Source: Candidatus Omnitrophota bacterium
GTDB lineage: Bacteria > Omnitrophota > Omnitrophia > Omnitrophales > Aquincolibacteriaceae
Direction: 5' to 3'
NCBI GenBank assembly: GCA_022709525.1
Contig: JAKLIQ010000007.1
Coordinates: 1 to 49,719 of the forward strand
Length of the DNA stretch: 49,719 nucleotides
Shown piece after piece: positions 34,340 to 49,500 of the stretch (position 1 is its first letter; every line of letters begins with the position of its first letter). The notes below the pieces were generated by a model. That model did not search any database. It was not told where the DNA came from and saw nothing but the letters and a program-made list of their open reading frames with translations. Both the position numbers and the translations under genes were made by a program.

Positions 34340-34476
34340 TTGACATTAAGCCCATCTACAGTTACACTTATTTTAGAGTTTTTAGAACATAAAAATAAAA
34401 AGGCGGGTTTATTCTTGTCAACGAGAGTTGATGAGCGGTTGAAAAATGAACGTAAGCGGTAACGATAGAGAGAGGA
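34340..34476 (+). promoter_or_regulatory. Promoter and leader of giant 2
   Basis: TTGACA (34340-34345) and TACACT (34363-34368) are 17 bp apart. This gives a leader of about 110 bases. AGAGGA at 34471-34476 is a modest ribosome binding site 10 bases before the ATG at 34487. A second weak -35 candidate TTGTCA lies at 34415. No clear riboswitch was seen. Confidence 0.5.
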
Positions 34477-34486
34477 AACGACGCTG

Positions 34487-34597
34487 ATGATGATCGCCTA
34501 TCATAGCGATGAGAAGCCGTGGCTCATCAAAGGGCTGAGTCTTTTTGTGATCGTGACGTTTATCATGACGCAAAGCGACATTCAGCTGGCCCATGCG
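34487..34597 (+). other. Giant 2: signal peptide
   Basis: Residues 1-37: a basic/polar start (SDEKPWLIK), a short hydrophobic core (GLSLFVIVTFIM) and an AHA cleavage-like site before YAPAAPAPVPAG. The proline/alanine stretch after it is typical of a mature N-terminus. The core is short (12-13 residues), so a noncanonical signal or anchor is possible. Confidence 0.6.
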
Positions 34598-37500
34598 TAT
34601 GCCCCCGCCGCACCCGCGCCTGTTCCCGCGGGATCCGATCTCGCGAAATCCGATAAGATCCATTACGCGACTGATCTTGAAAGGCCTTTCGAAGAGCAAC
34701 CCATTGCTGAGACTTCGGATCTAACGAAGTTGACCCCCGCTACAACGGCACTGCCCGACTCATCGATTCTGGGTGAAAACGATAACCCTCTGGTGAATGC
34801 CGGTACGGTGGAGGCCCTTGAACCCGTGACGGAGAACGGCATTACGAAGCACTCTTTTATCGACGGCACATCGTATTCCGTGGACGCGCAGGGCAGGATC
34901 ACGGAGATCTGCGATTTAACCGATCCGGAGCATCCTGGCCAGCTCATTACACGGACGTTTGAATATTTTCAGAGGAACAATGAATCTTATGTAAGGGTCG
35001 TAACGGTTGCGGCGGAGGGTACTCTTCGAGATGAATTCCAGACATTCCACCTTACCCACGAAGGCCTTTTCGGTGAGATCGCAAGTTCGGGTCTGTGCGA
35101 GATGGGGACATCCGGTCAAACGCAGTACGTCGTTACCTCGGTCTATGACAGCTTGCTGAATATCGCAAAGTTCTTTGAATATGACGATGACCCGACAGAT
35201 TACATCGTCCGAACTTACGAGTGGAGGGCGGGTTCGGAGGGCTCCGAACGCGAAGTTGGGAGAATGACCGGTTATGAATGGGTCAGCGAAACAGATTCGA
35301 CCGACCTGACGATCCAGTATCTTGATGGGGAGGACCGGATCCGGGTGATCGATAACAAAAATAACTTTTTTTGGGACTACGTAAACGAAGGCCAAAATCC
35401 CGGCGTTGATGATAAAACAGGGGCGCTGGCCCAGGTGGGGACCGTGAACGCCCGCGGTCTGGTCCATGAAGTGATCGCGATGTCCACGATCGAACATCAT
35501 GGGCAAACCCTCCAAGTGTATGAAGTGACCCGTCCCAAAGAGCCCGATTACAAAATGGTTTATGAACGGCTTCCGGCGGGCGGGGTGGGGAGGGTCTTGA
35601 TCTGCAGTTATCGGGTTGCGGAAAGCGGTGAGTTGACGCACGTTGATTATGTCTATGAAAGAGACGGCGCGGGCCAGGAAACCATGACCGTTCTTGATTA
35701 TGACACAAACACCTATTTGAAGATGAGTTTTATTGACGGGGCCGGACCGGATGCTTCAAGCGGGCTGATCGACAGCTACAAGAATATCCTCGAAGCAGGG
35801 ACTTTTACAGGAATAGTTCCCAACCTTAAATACAACCCCCTGTTACAAAGGGATGGTGCTATGTGGGTTGTCATCGATCCGGATGACGGCCGGATCTTTG
35901 ACGTGTATCAGGAATTTTTAAGCGATGAATGGGACAATCTGGTCCGCAACTGCGGGCCGCCTGAGTCGGGTTCCTCAACTCCCGTGTGTTGTCGGTACGA
36001 CTACGACACCACGAGCCGTCAAGTTTATGTCTACGATGATGCCAATGGCTATTATGCCCTCTACGACCTCAAAGATCCCAAAACGCCCCGCCTTTTAGAA
36101 CAAGGCACTGTTAACTCCCAAGGCGTCCGCACCGCTACCCGCGATTACCGGGAAGTTGAAACCTTTACTTCCGTGACCGCGCCCGCCACCGTTTATGAAG
36201 ACGAGCTTGCTTTTGCCGCCTCCATCGCGGCCCTTCAGGCAAGGACCGGCGCTTTACTTTCCGATATCCAGCGGTCTTCTCCGGCCGTTGTTCCGGTCGA
36301 GCATCCGACAACCCTCGACGTTATCCTGACTTATGCGGGCATGCAATATCAGTATTCTTATAACATCGCGACGCAGCAGGCGATCCTCACGCAGACCCGG
36401 ACACCCCAAGACGGAGGGGCGCTTCGGGTCGTTGAATATAACGCTCAGGGCCGGAGGGTCCGGGAAACCCTTGAAGTTGCCGGCGAGGAAATCCAAACGC
36501 TTGTGAATTATCGTTACGAGACCGCAGGAGAGGTGATCGTGGTCGATCTTATTGCGCACACTCTTACGATCCGTCGCTTAGCCCAGGACGGTTCCGTCGG
36601 AGAAGTCCTTCGCAACTATACCTATAATGAAGAGAGTAAAACCTACCGTTGGCAGGAATTTGACGGCCAAGGCCGCCTTATTCTCGAAGAAGTTCGCGGT
36701 GAGACCGGATCGGTCACGGCTCTTAAGGCCTACCGTTACGAAAGGCCCGGCGAAGTGATCGTGATCAATGAGATGGCCGGCACATTTGAAATAAGCAGGA
36801 TCGATGATGATGGCTCGATCGTTTCGGCGGTATTGCAGGAGGGATATTTCACTCTCGATACCGCTACGGGTAAGCCGGTTTATTCACTTCATGCGCCTGG
36901 CGAAAAAGAAGATACCTGGAAATGGTATACCTACGGGGCCGACGGGATCCCGCTGACAAAAGACGATGCCGTAACAGGCAATCCCCTGCGCGGTCCGCAG
37001 CAAGGCCAAGGCCAGCCCAGACCGAGAGGACCCGGTGGGGAGAATACGACGATCGAGGATCTGATACGCCGGCTTCTTCAAAAACAGGAGACTTTAGAAA
37101 AATGTCAGAAAGAGAGTGCGTTAAATGCCCCCGAGGGGAAGAAGCCTCCTGTCGAGTGTCAGGATTATGACAGTCTCCTTAGCTCGGTCGGCGTATTGCG
37201 GAAGCAGCTCGAGGATGAAGAATACCGTAATCTTGGCGGGTTTGGAGAAGGCGGCAAAGGAGGGGGCGGCAACAATGATCTGAACTATCACGGACCCGCG
37301 ACAGCGCCCGAGTATACCGCGCCCTTGCTCGGGACGGGAAGCGCTCCGATCGGTAACCCGAATGCGGAGGTGACTTATACCAACGACGCCAAAACAGAGG
37401 CGATCGTTGCACTCGACGGCTTTACATCGGTTTGGCGAGCGGGAAGCGTCGGTTGCCCGGCCGGAGTCAACGCCTGCTGGGGAAGAGGTAACGATATTCT

Positions 37501-40500
37501 TGCGCAAGCGACCGAAGACACCACGGGAATGGTCTGGGTCTATGGTGCCAACGGCCGCGTAGCCAGCGTGAATAACGTAACCGGAGATCTTTTGGCCGCG
37601 TATACCTATGACGCATCAGGCGAAATAGCGACCGTTAAGTTCCAGAAAGACGGCCAATGGATAACGCAAAGCTACGAGAACGGAAAACTCAGCTCCGTTT
37701 GCGATCGGAATGGCGCCAATTGCACGGCTTATAGCTACGACACGACACTAAATCGCGCCATTTTGACTTCCGCAACCGGCACAAGGATCGTCGCTATGGG
37801 CGGGGATCGGGAGCTGGGAACCCTGGACGATTATTTGATCGATGGGACCGGGAGCCTCCATATTATCAAGGATGACCAGCAAAGGATCACCGAGGTCTTT
37901 GATTACAACGATAATTCCGGAACGACTTTCACCTATACTGGTTCTCAGGTCCTTATCCGCTCGGTCTGGCAGGAAGGGGAAGCGACAGTTTATAGCCAGA
38001 CCATCGTGGATCTTGGCGAAGATGGGGCCCTGGGAACGCTCGATGACCGCACGTTAAGCGCCGAAGGTTTCTCTTTAATCCCCAGGATCGATGAGACGAC
38101 AGGGAGGTTCTTGCGGGCTGACGGGACAACGGCTATGACGGCGGATGAAGCCGAGCAGATCGTCGTCCGCGAAGAAATTATTTATACGCGGGATCATTCA
38201 AAGAAAACCTTAACGATCACAACTTACCGGTTAGATGAGAACGGCCGGCGGGAAGTCGAGCCCGAAAGAGTCGTGGTTTACGGCGCCGGGGCCGACGACA
38301 TCCTGGAAACCGGCGATGACGCGCTGGTTTCTGTTCGCGCCTACGATGCTGAAAATGGACTTCATTATGAGCAGACCTATGACGATCAGGGGCGCGTGAT
38401 CGTCTACCGGAATCTTGATAGCGGTAATGAATTGCGTTACGAATACAATGACAGGGACCATAAGGTTACGATTCGGGCCAATGCAGGCGGCGACGATTAT
38501 TTCATGCAAGTCTATAAATTCAACGAGGATCATCCCGGCGAACTTGCCTTTGCGCGGCTTATCGAAGAAGAGCGCGACGGCATCAAGCGGATCTGGGATG
38601 AAAATGAGCAGCTTATCTCAACAACTGATCTCTTGACCAACCAGACCGTCGAAACGCGAAGTGGCCAATACGTTACTTCGGTCACGGATAAAGACGGCGT
38701 CACGACCTTTTTCCAGAATGGCGTGATCCTTTCGGTGGTCGATCGCGATCCTGCTCCCAACGGGACGGTCCTCCGGACTTACACCCACATCATTGATCCC
38801 GTCACGGGCCTTTTAACCGACGTCAATTTTGAAGGAAAAGACGCTCTTAAATATAATTCGTTTTGTCTGTCGGGAGAAACAGGCGCGTGCTCGAATTACC
38901 GCGTGGTCTACGATAACGGGATCATCCTGGAATATGTGATGAAAGACAATCGTCCTGTTTTGGTGTGGATCGGCGATCCGCTTGGCACGGAATTCACGCA
39001 AACGACAGACCCTGGCACCGGGGACCTCACGATCCGCTATAACGACGGCCGCAAGAGCGTCTATTCCCAAGTCGGAGGGTTTTATGAGATCCAGGAAACA
39101 TTGGGTTGGGACGGTGAGCGCGAAGTCTATTGTTACTACGGCGGACGAAGCAGCAAAGCGTGCCAGGAAGTGGATCTCGATCACGCGCTTTCCCGTATTT
39201 CGGCGACTGTCGCAGCGCTTCCTGAAGTAGGTGCGGACGTCGACCCCTCGCTTAAGAACGCCAAATTTGAAGCTCCGAAATTAGACAGCAGCGATCCACG
39301 GCTGGCATTTTCGATCCGCGAGGAAGGCGTGCTTGCCTTCTACAAACCCCGCGATCTTAGAGCATGGCAGGACATTCCGGGCGTGACTTTCCTTTTTGAT
39401 CCGAAGTTCGACCATGTGACAACCTACCAATATAGCGGCGAGGACCTTCTACGGACCATTGCGATGAGGGCCGACAATAGTCTTGTTGGGGTCGACGAAT
39501 TTGATAGCGACGGCCGCGCCAAGATCGGCTACCGCTATAACCTCGGCGGCACCAAGATCATCAGTTATACCACCTACGAGTATTATTCCGACGACAGCAG
39601 CGCAAAAGATTTCAGGCAACTCAAGCTTGTCGAAACCTTCAATGTCGCGGGCCTGAATATCCATCAGGTACCGAGCGTTCCGAAGGATAAAGAATCCGGT
39701 TGGCTCATGGGGCGGACGCATTATCTCAGGCGTATCGCGGCGGAAGGCGAGGACGCTGTGGCGGGCGTCCTGGAGAAACTGGATTATCTCGGCCTCGGCT
39801 TGATGGATTACTCGGAAAGCTATACGCGCCCGTTGACGGAAGACAGCGATCCTGTTTTTTATTCCATGACCCGTTACGATTATGAATCCATGCTCCTTCG
39901 TCGGCAAGTCACTTATCGGAACTTAACCGGTTCCGAACCCTGCGGGGCCGGTTTCGACGGTTGTGAAGCCATTTCTTTCGATGAATTATATTATGTGGAA
40001 GGGGCAAATGATCTTGATTTTACGAAGCGTTTTTGGCTCAACAGCGATGATCTTGAGAGCGGGATCCTGGCAAGCGTTTTTCGCACGGAGCAAGTTAACG
40101 AATACACCACCGTCACGCATGAATTCGGCGATGACAATCAGGAAGATACCGCGGATGATCAATTCACTGTTCAAACCTCGAAAGTGGTCCAGGATGATCT
40201 GGACGGGGATGCGTCGCGCGCCGAATGGGGAACCGAGACATGGACCTATGAAGGCGTTGCGGCCGGTGCGGTAACAGCGGTCAATCAATATAGCGACATT
40301 TATGCCCAAGGACTTTTCCGCGATCTTAAAAGCCACTCCAAGCAATATGACGTTTATGAAGACGGCACGCTTGTCCGGAGCAAAAGCTATGAAATGATCG
40401 GTGGCGTTGAGACCGGCGAAGTGACCTATTCGGAGACTTTAAGAAAAAGCGCAACCGATCAAGCCTATGACGGAACCCTTATGGAGACCTTGATGGCTGC

Positions 40501-43500
40501 GGGGTTTTTCCCGAACGCCACGCTTTCGGCTAATGACCTGCTTTCTTTCCGCGGACAAGATTTTTATTTTTCCCAAAGCTGGAAAGAGGGTTTCGATCAG
40601 CCCACGGCGGACCGCTACTTAAGGTCGGAAAGCTATTCCATCACTTCCCGGGATGAGAGGATCACGCGCAGCACTTCCCGCGATGTTCACACAGGAGAGA
40701 TCACTTATACGCATCAAACGCAGAATGACGATGCGGCGTTGCGTGGTTCACTATTAGGAGCGGGGATCGAAGGAGCGCTGGAATCTTCGGAGCGCGTTTA
40801 CGACGTTTATACGCTTGGCGGCGCCTTTAACGGGCCGCAGCTTTTTATGGACCATGTTGAGTCGATCGATGTTTATGGGGATGGCGCCCTGACCCGGATG
40901 AAATCTTTTGAGGTGGTGGGAAACCAATACACCGGCAAGGTAACTTTCATCAGCCAGGCCCGCGTCAGGCGCGACCAGGTCGGTTTTGACGGGCGTACGT
41001 CGATCGAAGAACTTATGCTGGGGGGCGATAAGTGGGATGAGCAATGGCTTCATGAAAGTTTCTCCTACTCGACCTCGTCCGGGGACGCATTCAACGCGAC
41101 GACTCGGATCATTGATTCCGAAAGTTACCAGATCACTTCGCGGGATGGCATTGAAACAAGAAGTTCTAATAAGAATCTGTTGAATGGGATCGTCAGTTAC
41201 AACAGGACGCTTAAAGTGACGTATGACGCGCGGACTTCCAATGGGACCGTGGCCGGATCCGTATTGATCGGTCTCAATCAAAATGATCCGAATTGGACTA
41301 CGGCAAGCATTACTCACAGCTTCACCTCCTTTGACGCTTTTAACGTCACGGATCGCTTCATTGATTCCGAATCGTTCCAGGCAACGTCCCGGGACCGGGT
41401 CATCACGCGTATTCTTGCGATCGACCGCACGGAACCGAACGGTCCGCGCGAGACCATCCAGCAAAGCACCCGTTTCGATCGGCAGACCCTTATCGGGATG
41501 CTAAGCAATCCCGAAGACCCGAACTACATTGTCAATATGCCCGACAGCATGAGGCAGGACTATTTGGCGGTTCTGAATAGCCCGGATTCCTTGACGGCCC
41601 AGGAAGGGGTTTACCTGATCTCGACTTCTGTTGATGGATTTGACGTGGAGCAAGCCGCTCGCAGGGTCGTTTCGACTCAATATCAGATCAGCGCGCGCAA
41701 CGGGAGCGTAACTCATACGCTTAATATCGATGCTTTTGTTCCCGTGGGTTTGCCGGATGTCAATGGGGCCTATTCTCAATATGAGACCATGACCACCTAT
41801 TCAAAGATGCAGACGGTTCTTGCCGAAGACCTGAATAAAATTTTGAACGGACAAAGTCTTCCCGGCGTCGGCCTTTATGGGGTCGAGATCACGACCGCGG
41901 ACCGGGCCGCGATCCAGGCCGCCATGGCCAGGCCGTATGCGGAATTTTATTTGACGATCTCAGGAACACAGTTTTCACTCGGCTTCTCAAGCCGCGATCG
42001 AAATACCAGCTATCAGATCTCGATCAATACCGCCCAGACCGCTGCCCGTTGGACCGTCCAAAAGTCAGAGAGGACTTTGACACAAACGGTCGGGGACCGT
42101 CTTGAGACAGAATATTGGATCCGGCATCCGGCCAGCGCGCCCGCAAGTTTCCAGACGCCTTCCGATTGGGTCCATTTGAATATGACCGATGCCGAGATCC
42201 AGGAACTTTTAAAAGCTCTTGCGGATCCCTGGGTCAGCGTGTCGCTTGTGACCATCGGTACGATCATGAATTTTCAGATCTCATTCCTAACCAACCCGAA
42301 TTTAAGTTATTCGATCTCGAAAAATACCGCTGTCGCGGGTAATTGGGGATTTCAAAGAGTCCGCCGGGATAGTTCGGAATACATAACCTCGCTTTTAGAA
42401 GCCGAAGAAACGCGCCGGCTTACGAACCAGGACCAGTTCAAGATGACGGACGCCGAGTTGGAGAATCTTCAGTCGATCCTGGGTCAGCCTTTCGTTAGCG
42501 CGATGACATCGACCACGGGGACTTTTATTTCGATCCAGATCGGCATTTTCGGCGATCCTAACATGAGCTATTTACTGAGCCATGACACCGCTTCGGTAGG
42601 CGAGTTGTGGAATTTTACGGTCAACACCGTGACAACTCCGGCGCAGTTGATCCGCCATCTTCAGGAGGAACAAGCGATCCGCGAGCGGGAAAGGGCCATG
42701 GAGGAAGCTGGACTGGAGCCCGGCGAAGAAGGATATGTCGAGCCCAATCCGGACCAGATTGTGAGGGTCCAGGGGTCCGATGCGGAGATCGCAGGGCTTT
42801 TATCTCTTCTTCAGAATAACCTTTATCTTACCGTGGTCATGTCTGTGAGCGGTACCTCCATCTTGTATCAAGTGACGGCATGGGACCACCCCGGTGAATC
42901 ATGGAGTTTCGGGCGCAATAGCGGACAGACCGAAGCGAAATGGAGTTTTTCGCATCAGTCCGTTCGGACGGCTCAGACGGTTTTAACCGGGCTCTCGGCG
43001 GAACAAGCGATTCGCGCGGCGGAAGCGGCTATGACGGAAGCAGGGCTTGAGCCGGGCGAGGAAGGCTATGTCGACCCCAACCCGAATGATTTGACGCGTT
43101 ACGATATGACCGATACCGATCTCCAGGCCCTAGTTGATCTTCTAACGAACAATCCTTACGTCAACGTTATGGAAATAACGACCGGGACAAAAATAACTTA
43201 TCAGATCTCCGTGTGGGGGGATCCCAATCTTGGGTATGTCCTTTCGACCGATACGGAATGGAACAATCCTAAATGGAATTTTCAAAAGACGGGCACTGAA
43301 ACCCGCGCGGCCCTGCTCGCAAAACTGCAGGCTGAAAAAGATATCCGTATCCGGCAAGCAGTCGATGCGGCCTATCAACCTCCCGCGGAAGCGGAGCGCA
43401 TCGAGATCACGGACGCGGATCTTGATGCGATGATCCTTGCTTTGGAAGATCCCTTGGCAGAAGTAGTTGTCATGACAAGCGGTACCACGGTTACCTATCA

Positions 43501-46500
43501 GGTCACCGTTTGGGGAAATCCGAACGCGACCTACGGAATTATGCGAAATGCCGGGCTGGTGGATTCAGTGTGGACTTATTCGGGGCAGCAGATAGTAAGC
43601 CGCGCGGAAGCTGAAGCGCAATTAACGTTCATCCAGGATCCGGACAAACGGGAAGCGGCCCGGATCGCTTTGGCAGATCCGCTCACGGTTTTCATGAAGG
43701 TCCAGAACGGCCGCTCCGATCCCATGTATCAATGGAGCGATCCTTCGGACCCGAATATCAGTTATTCGATCACGGTCAGCGAAGCGGCGGCGGGAGGATT
43801 TAAAGCCGAATTTCGCCAGACCGCAAGGGAAGCGACCGCTGTCATTGATCAACTCGTAACAGGCACTGTGACTGTCGGCGCGAATGTGGCTGATGACCGT
43901 TTCAGCACCACGCAGACCATCCAACAACTTCTTTTGGGAGATGTTGCCGATATTGACACCTCTTCGCTCTGGAACGGCGTCGAGATCCAGCTTGTTCAGG
44001 GGGTGGGGGACGATGGCAAGCTGAAATGGACGGGCTATCAAGTGGTCTCCAATGACGGATCGATCACCCGTATGGTTTTAATGGATCTCAGCGAAGGTCT
44101 GGAGGCGTCTGAACGGATCACTTATATTGAAACCGGTAAGATCGTTGAAGGAACGGTCATGGGGAATGGCCAGACCGCGATCCAGCTTTTTAGTATCCGG
44201 AGGCGATCGATCGCCTCGTGGCCCATCACACGGATCACGGAATCACGGGACAGTTTTGCTGCCGCATCCCGATCTTTTGATACCGATTTTTACGATTTTA
44301 ATAACAGGGAAGGATTCCGGATCCAAGGCGCCCTAGTTGATGATCAATATCAGGTCACTTTCATCTCCGAGGTTCCCCAAACAGCAGTCGTCGAAGTCCT
44401 CTATTTGATCCGCGATGACGCTCTGCGCGCCGCGGCTCAAGCCGCCGTAAACGATCCCTTTACCATTTTTTACAAGATCGAGACGGCGGGCATCCATGAT
44501 CCGGTCCTCTACCAATGGACCAATTCGCAAGACCCCAATAAGTCCTATGCGATCAATGTCAGCCAAGTTCCGGTGGGGACCAACGGACAATTCGTCCTGG
44601 AAGCCGCCTTCACATCAACTCAACGCGTGACACGCGATATTTTAAATGCGATCTATCTAGAACAGCTTGCCTTCCGGAATGGCACCCAAACGCCGCGCGA
44701 CGGGGATCAGGTCTTATCGGATGAACGCCTCAGGAAGTTGGAAGCGGCCCTTCATGATACGGATTACGCCACCTCCTTTGTAATGTCCGTGAGTTCGGAG
44801 GGAACGATCTACAGCTGGCAGTCGGCCGATGGCGAGAAGAGTTATACGCTTGAGCAGGGGCTTTTAGCGCTTGAGGATGTTGACGGGGCTATCGTCGAGC
44901 GGGTCAAAACTGTTTTCCGTGAGCAATGGGAACTTTCTTCGGACGAAATGTACGCGCTTCGCAGTGAATTGACCGAGGACGGCCAGGCCGATTTTGACAG
45001 AGGATGGAACGATCGGGCGCCGGATGCGGTGTTTACGGTTGTGTCCGACGGGACCCAGGATATTTACAGCTGGAAATCCCGGGATGGTCTGACAACTTAC
45101 TCGGTCATGAACTCGCCGGAATGGAAACAGATCGATCCGAGTGAATGGCCGCTACCGCCCATCGGCCGCGGCCTGCCGTTGAGTTATCAGGCGGGAGACA
45201 TTTTGCCTGCAGGGTATAAATGGGGGGAAGATGGAAACATGCTCCGGCTGGATCCCGTTTGGAATTGCACTTCACAGATCCGCGTTTCGGAGGCGGAAGT
45301 TTGGCGCTACATCCAAACGCTTTCCGGTGAAGATCAGACCGATGCCATGGCGGCTTTCCGGGACCGGAATGCGACGACTTCTTTTTCAAGAAGCGTGACC
45401 CGGATCACAATGAGCTATTCATGGCAGTCCCCAAGTAAGAGCCGTGGTTATACACTTTCAAGGGGGCCTGAATTGAAATGGGATACGATCGATCTTGGCG
45501 ATCTGACGCTCGCTCAGTGGCAGGCGCTCCATCCCGGCATCGAAGTAAAAACGGAAGGGGGGGTTCCATTACAGGCGGTCCTTGAGATGAATTGGAGCTT
45601 TGTCACGACGATCCAGTTGACCCAAGCTGCTTTTGAGGCCTATGGCGCCAATATTCAGGAAGGTACGGCCTCCGCAACTCAGTATCAGACAGCACTTGGT
45701 TTGATGGACGGTGAAGATACCTTCACGATGTCACGGTCCGGCGGCGATGCAACTTATGGTTTCCGGGACCGCCAGAGCGGCCGGAATTTTAGCCTCACGG
45801 AATCCGCGAGCCGCAAGATCTACGATTGGACCGATCTTGAGGAGGGCGTTGACTATACGGTCGGTGCCGGCGGTGAAAAATTACTGACCGATGCCGGGTT
45901 AGCCGCGGGATTTAAATTCGAGGATGGCGAACTTTACCGCATTGAGAACTGGAATTTTTCTGAAACGATTCAACTGACCATGGTCGCGTTCAAAGCTTAC
46001 GGCTCGAATCTCCGGCCGGATTCAAAGGCATATGCGCAATATCAAGCGACTTTAGCGCTCATGGATGAGGATGACACTTTTTCGATCTCGATTGCGGGCA
46101 ACGATAAAAGTTATAGTTTTCGCGACCGCCAGACAGGGAGAAATTTCAATCTCATCCATGCGCTTAGCCGTACGATCTATGACTGGAGCGAATTGGATCC
46201 CTCTTATCATATTGGTCCCATGCTCACGCTTGCGGGAAGGAATGCCGGCTTCAAACTGGAAGACGGAACGCTTTACCGCGAAGAAACATGGAGTTTTTCT
46301 GAAACGATCCAGTTGACCATGGCGGCCTATAAGGCTTACGGTGCATTGTTGTCTGTGGGATCGGCGTCGTATCTGCAGTATCAAGATGTTATTGCATTGA
46401 TGGATGGAAAAGACAGCTTCACGATGTCGATTTCCGGGGAAGATGTCGGTTATAACTTCCGCGACCGTCAGTCAGGCCGGAGTTTCAATCTTGCGGAGTC

Positions 46501-49500
46501 CATCAATCGTAAGGTCTACAGCTGGGGCGAATTAGATCCTTCTTATCGCTCGGGAAATGCACTGACGGCGGCAGGGATCGCCGCCGGGTTCAAGATCGAG
46601 AATGGCGAGCTTTACCGCATAGAACATTGGAGTTTTTCTGAATCAGTTGATATGACCCGCGCTGCATTCGCCGCCAAAGTCGCCTCCGGCGCTCTTTCTC
46701 CCGAGGATGTTATAGCTTATAACGCCGTGAAAGATAAGTTGAGCGACACCGATTCATTTACCATGACGATCTCAGGCGGCCAAACCAGTTTTAGCTGGAC
46801 GGATAAAGAGACCGGCAGAAGGTTTGGATATAGCGATGCGCTTAATCCTGTCGTGACCGGTTGGGATGATCAGGGTAATAAGATCATCACGACTTATCGT
46901 GGTAGTTTCTCAGAGACAGTTGATATGACCAAAGCCGCATTTGCCGCCAAAGTCGCCTCCGGCGCTCTTTCCCCGAAGGATCTTGAGGCGTATAACGCAG
47001 TGAAGGACAAGTTAAGCGATAGCGACTCATTTACCATGACGATCTCAGGCGGCCAGACCAGCTTCAGCTGGACGGACAAGGAGACCGGCCGGCGGTTCGG
47101 CTACAGCGACGCCCTTAATCCTGTCGTGACCGGTTGGGATAACCAAGGCAAAGAGATCATCACGACTTATCGCGGCAGTTTCTCTGAGACCATCGAAATG
47201 ACCCGTGCGGCTTTCGCCGCCAAAGTCGCTTCCGGCGCTCTTTCTCCCGAAGATCTTGAAGCTTATAACGCCGTTGATGAAATGTTGAGTGACTCAGATA
47301 CGTTTACGATGAGCATCTCAGGCGGCCAAACCAGTTACAGCTGGACGGATCGCGAGACCGGCCGGCGGTTCGGCTACAGCGACGCCCTTAATCCTGTCGT
47401 GACCGGTTGGGATAACCAAGGCAACGAAATTATCACGACTTATCGCGGCAGTTTCTCTGAGACCATCGAAATGACCCGTGCGGCTTTCGCCGCCAAAGTC
47501 GCTTCCGGCGCTCTTTCTCCCGAAGATCTTGAAGCTTATAACGCCGTTGATGAAATGTTGAGTGACTCAGATACGTTTACGATGAGCATCTCAGGCGGCC
47601 AAACCAGTTACAGCTGGACGGATCGCGAGACCGGCCGGCGGTTCGGTTACAGCGCCGGAAAGCACCTTGTGGTTGATGTGGCAGACGGCCAGGAAGTGAC
47701 TCGCGAGTACGAGGGTAGCTTTTCAGAGACCATCGAAATGGCCAAAGCTGCTTTTGAGGCAAAAGTCGCAGCGGGCGCTCTCTCTCCGAAAGATCTTGAG
47801 GCCTATAACGCCGTCAAAAATCAATTAAGTGACTCCGACACCTTTACGATGTCCATTTCAGGCGGCCAGACCAGCTTCAGCTGGACCGATAAAGAGACCG
47901 GACGAAGGTTTGGTTACAGTACGGGCATTAATCCTATAGTGATTGCGGCCAATGAGCTTCCGGCCGGAGCGGTGGTAGTGAAGGTCGGAGAGATCTATGA
48001 AGTCCAAGATGCGAATGGGGTAAAACTTTCAAATTATGAGGTGTCCGCCGACGGTCAAACGATCACTTGTTTATACGAGGGCAGTTTTTCCGAATCTGTC
48101 GAGATGACTCGCGCCGCATTCGCCGCGAAAGTCGCTTCCGGCACTCTTCCTCCCGAAGATGTTATAGCTTATAACGCCGTCGATGAAATGTTGAGCGACT
48201 CGGACACGTTTACGATGAGCATCTCCGGCGGCCAAACAAGCTTCAGCTGGACGGATAAAGAATCAGGCCGCAGGTTTGGTTATAGCGATGTAAAAAGTCT
48301 TGTGGTTGATGTGGTAAACGGTCAGGAAGTAACACATGAATATGTGGGCAGCTTTTCGGAAACCAAGAAGTTAACCCGCGCCGCTTTTGAAGACGCTGCG
48401 GTGAACCTCACAGGCGACGCTCTTACCGCCTATAACGCGGCCAAACTCAACAATGCCTTCGCCTCAGGTGACACCTTCTCCATGACCGTCTCAGGCACCG
48501 ACATTAGCTACAACTGGCGGACGGCCTCCGGCCACAGCTTCTCTTTAAGCGAGTCGCCGAGCCTCACACTTTTAGGGGACCAAGACATCCAGGCCTTAGG
48601 CCTTACCGTGGTAGGCGGGGAGGTCCTCAAAAACGGCCAAGCGACCGACGCTTACATAGCCGATGCCGGCAAGATCTACCGCGTCGATGGCTGGAGCTTT
48701 GTCGAAACGCGCCAGATGACGAAGGCCGCCTTTATCGAGGCCGGCACCAAACTCACCGGCGATGCGAAGACTTATTACGATGCCGCCGTCACCGCCAACG
48801 GCTTTACGACCGGCGACAATTTTTCCATGACGATCGCCGGCAGTGACGTCAGCTACAACTGGCGCACGGTGGGGGGCCGGAGTTTTTCCATGAGCCTCTC
48901 CCCAAGTTATGTCCTTTTAGGCACCACCGACCTTTCAGCCCTTGATCTTCATGTCTCAGGCAACGCGGTCCTTAACGGTGCCGGCGTGGCACAATCCGGC
49001 TATGAGGTGATCTCTGGGGAAGTCTACCGCTTAAAGACAAGCAGCTTCAGCGAGACCCGCAAGATGACGCAGGCCGCCTTTGAGGACGCGGCCAAGAACC
49101 TCACGGGCCAGGCCCTTATCAATTACAACACGGCCAAGGCCGCGCATGCTTTCACCGCCGATGACACCTTCTCGATGTCGGTCTCAGGCAGCGAGGTCAG
49201 TTACAGCTGGCGCACGGCCTCCGGCTACAGTTTCTCGATGGCGAATTCCCCCAACCTTACGCTCTTAGGGGACCAGGACCTGATCAATAACAATTTAAGC
49301 ATCGTCAACGGCCAGGTGGTAAAAAACAATGTCGCACAGTCCGGTTATGTGGTCTTGGAGGGGAAGGCCTACCAGATCGAAGGCTGGAGCTTTATCCAGA
49401 CGGTGCGTCTGACCCGCGCCGCTTTTGAAGACGCTGCGGTGAACCTCACAGGCGACGCTCTTACCGCCTATAACGCGGCCAAACTCAACAATGCCTTCGC

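Noticed and set aside
28569-34486. tRNA, rRNA or tmRNA gene in the island
   Set aside because: No cloverleaf with TTC-type T-loop or CCA end was seen; all strong hairpins are accounted for as repeats or terminators.
35283-35708. Minus-strand open frames opposite giant 2
   Set aside because: They are shadows of a clearly coding plus frame, with no RBS or recognisable domain.
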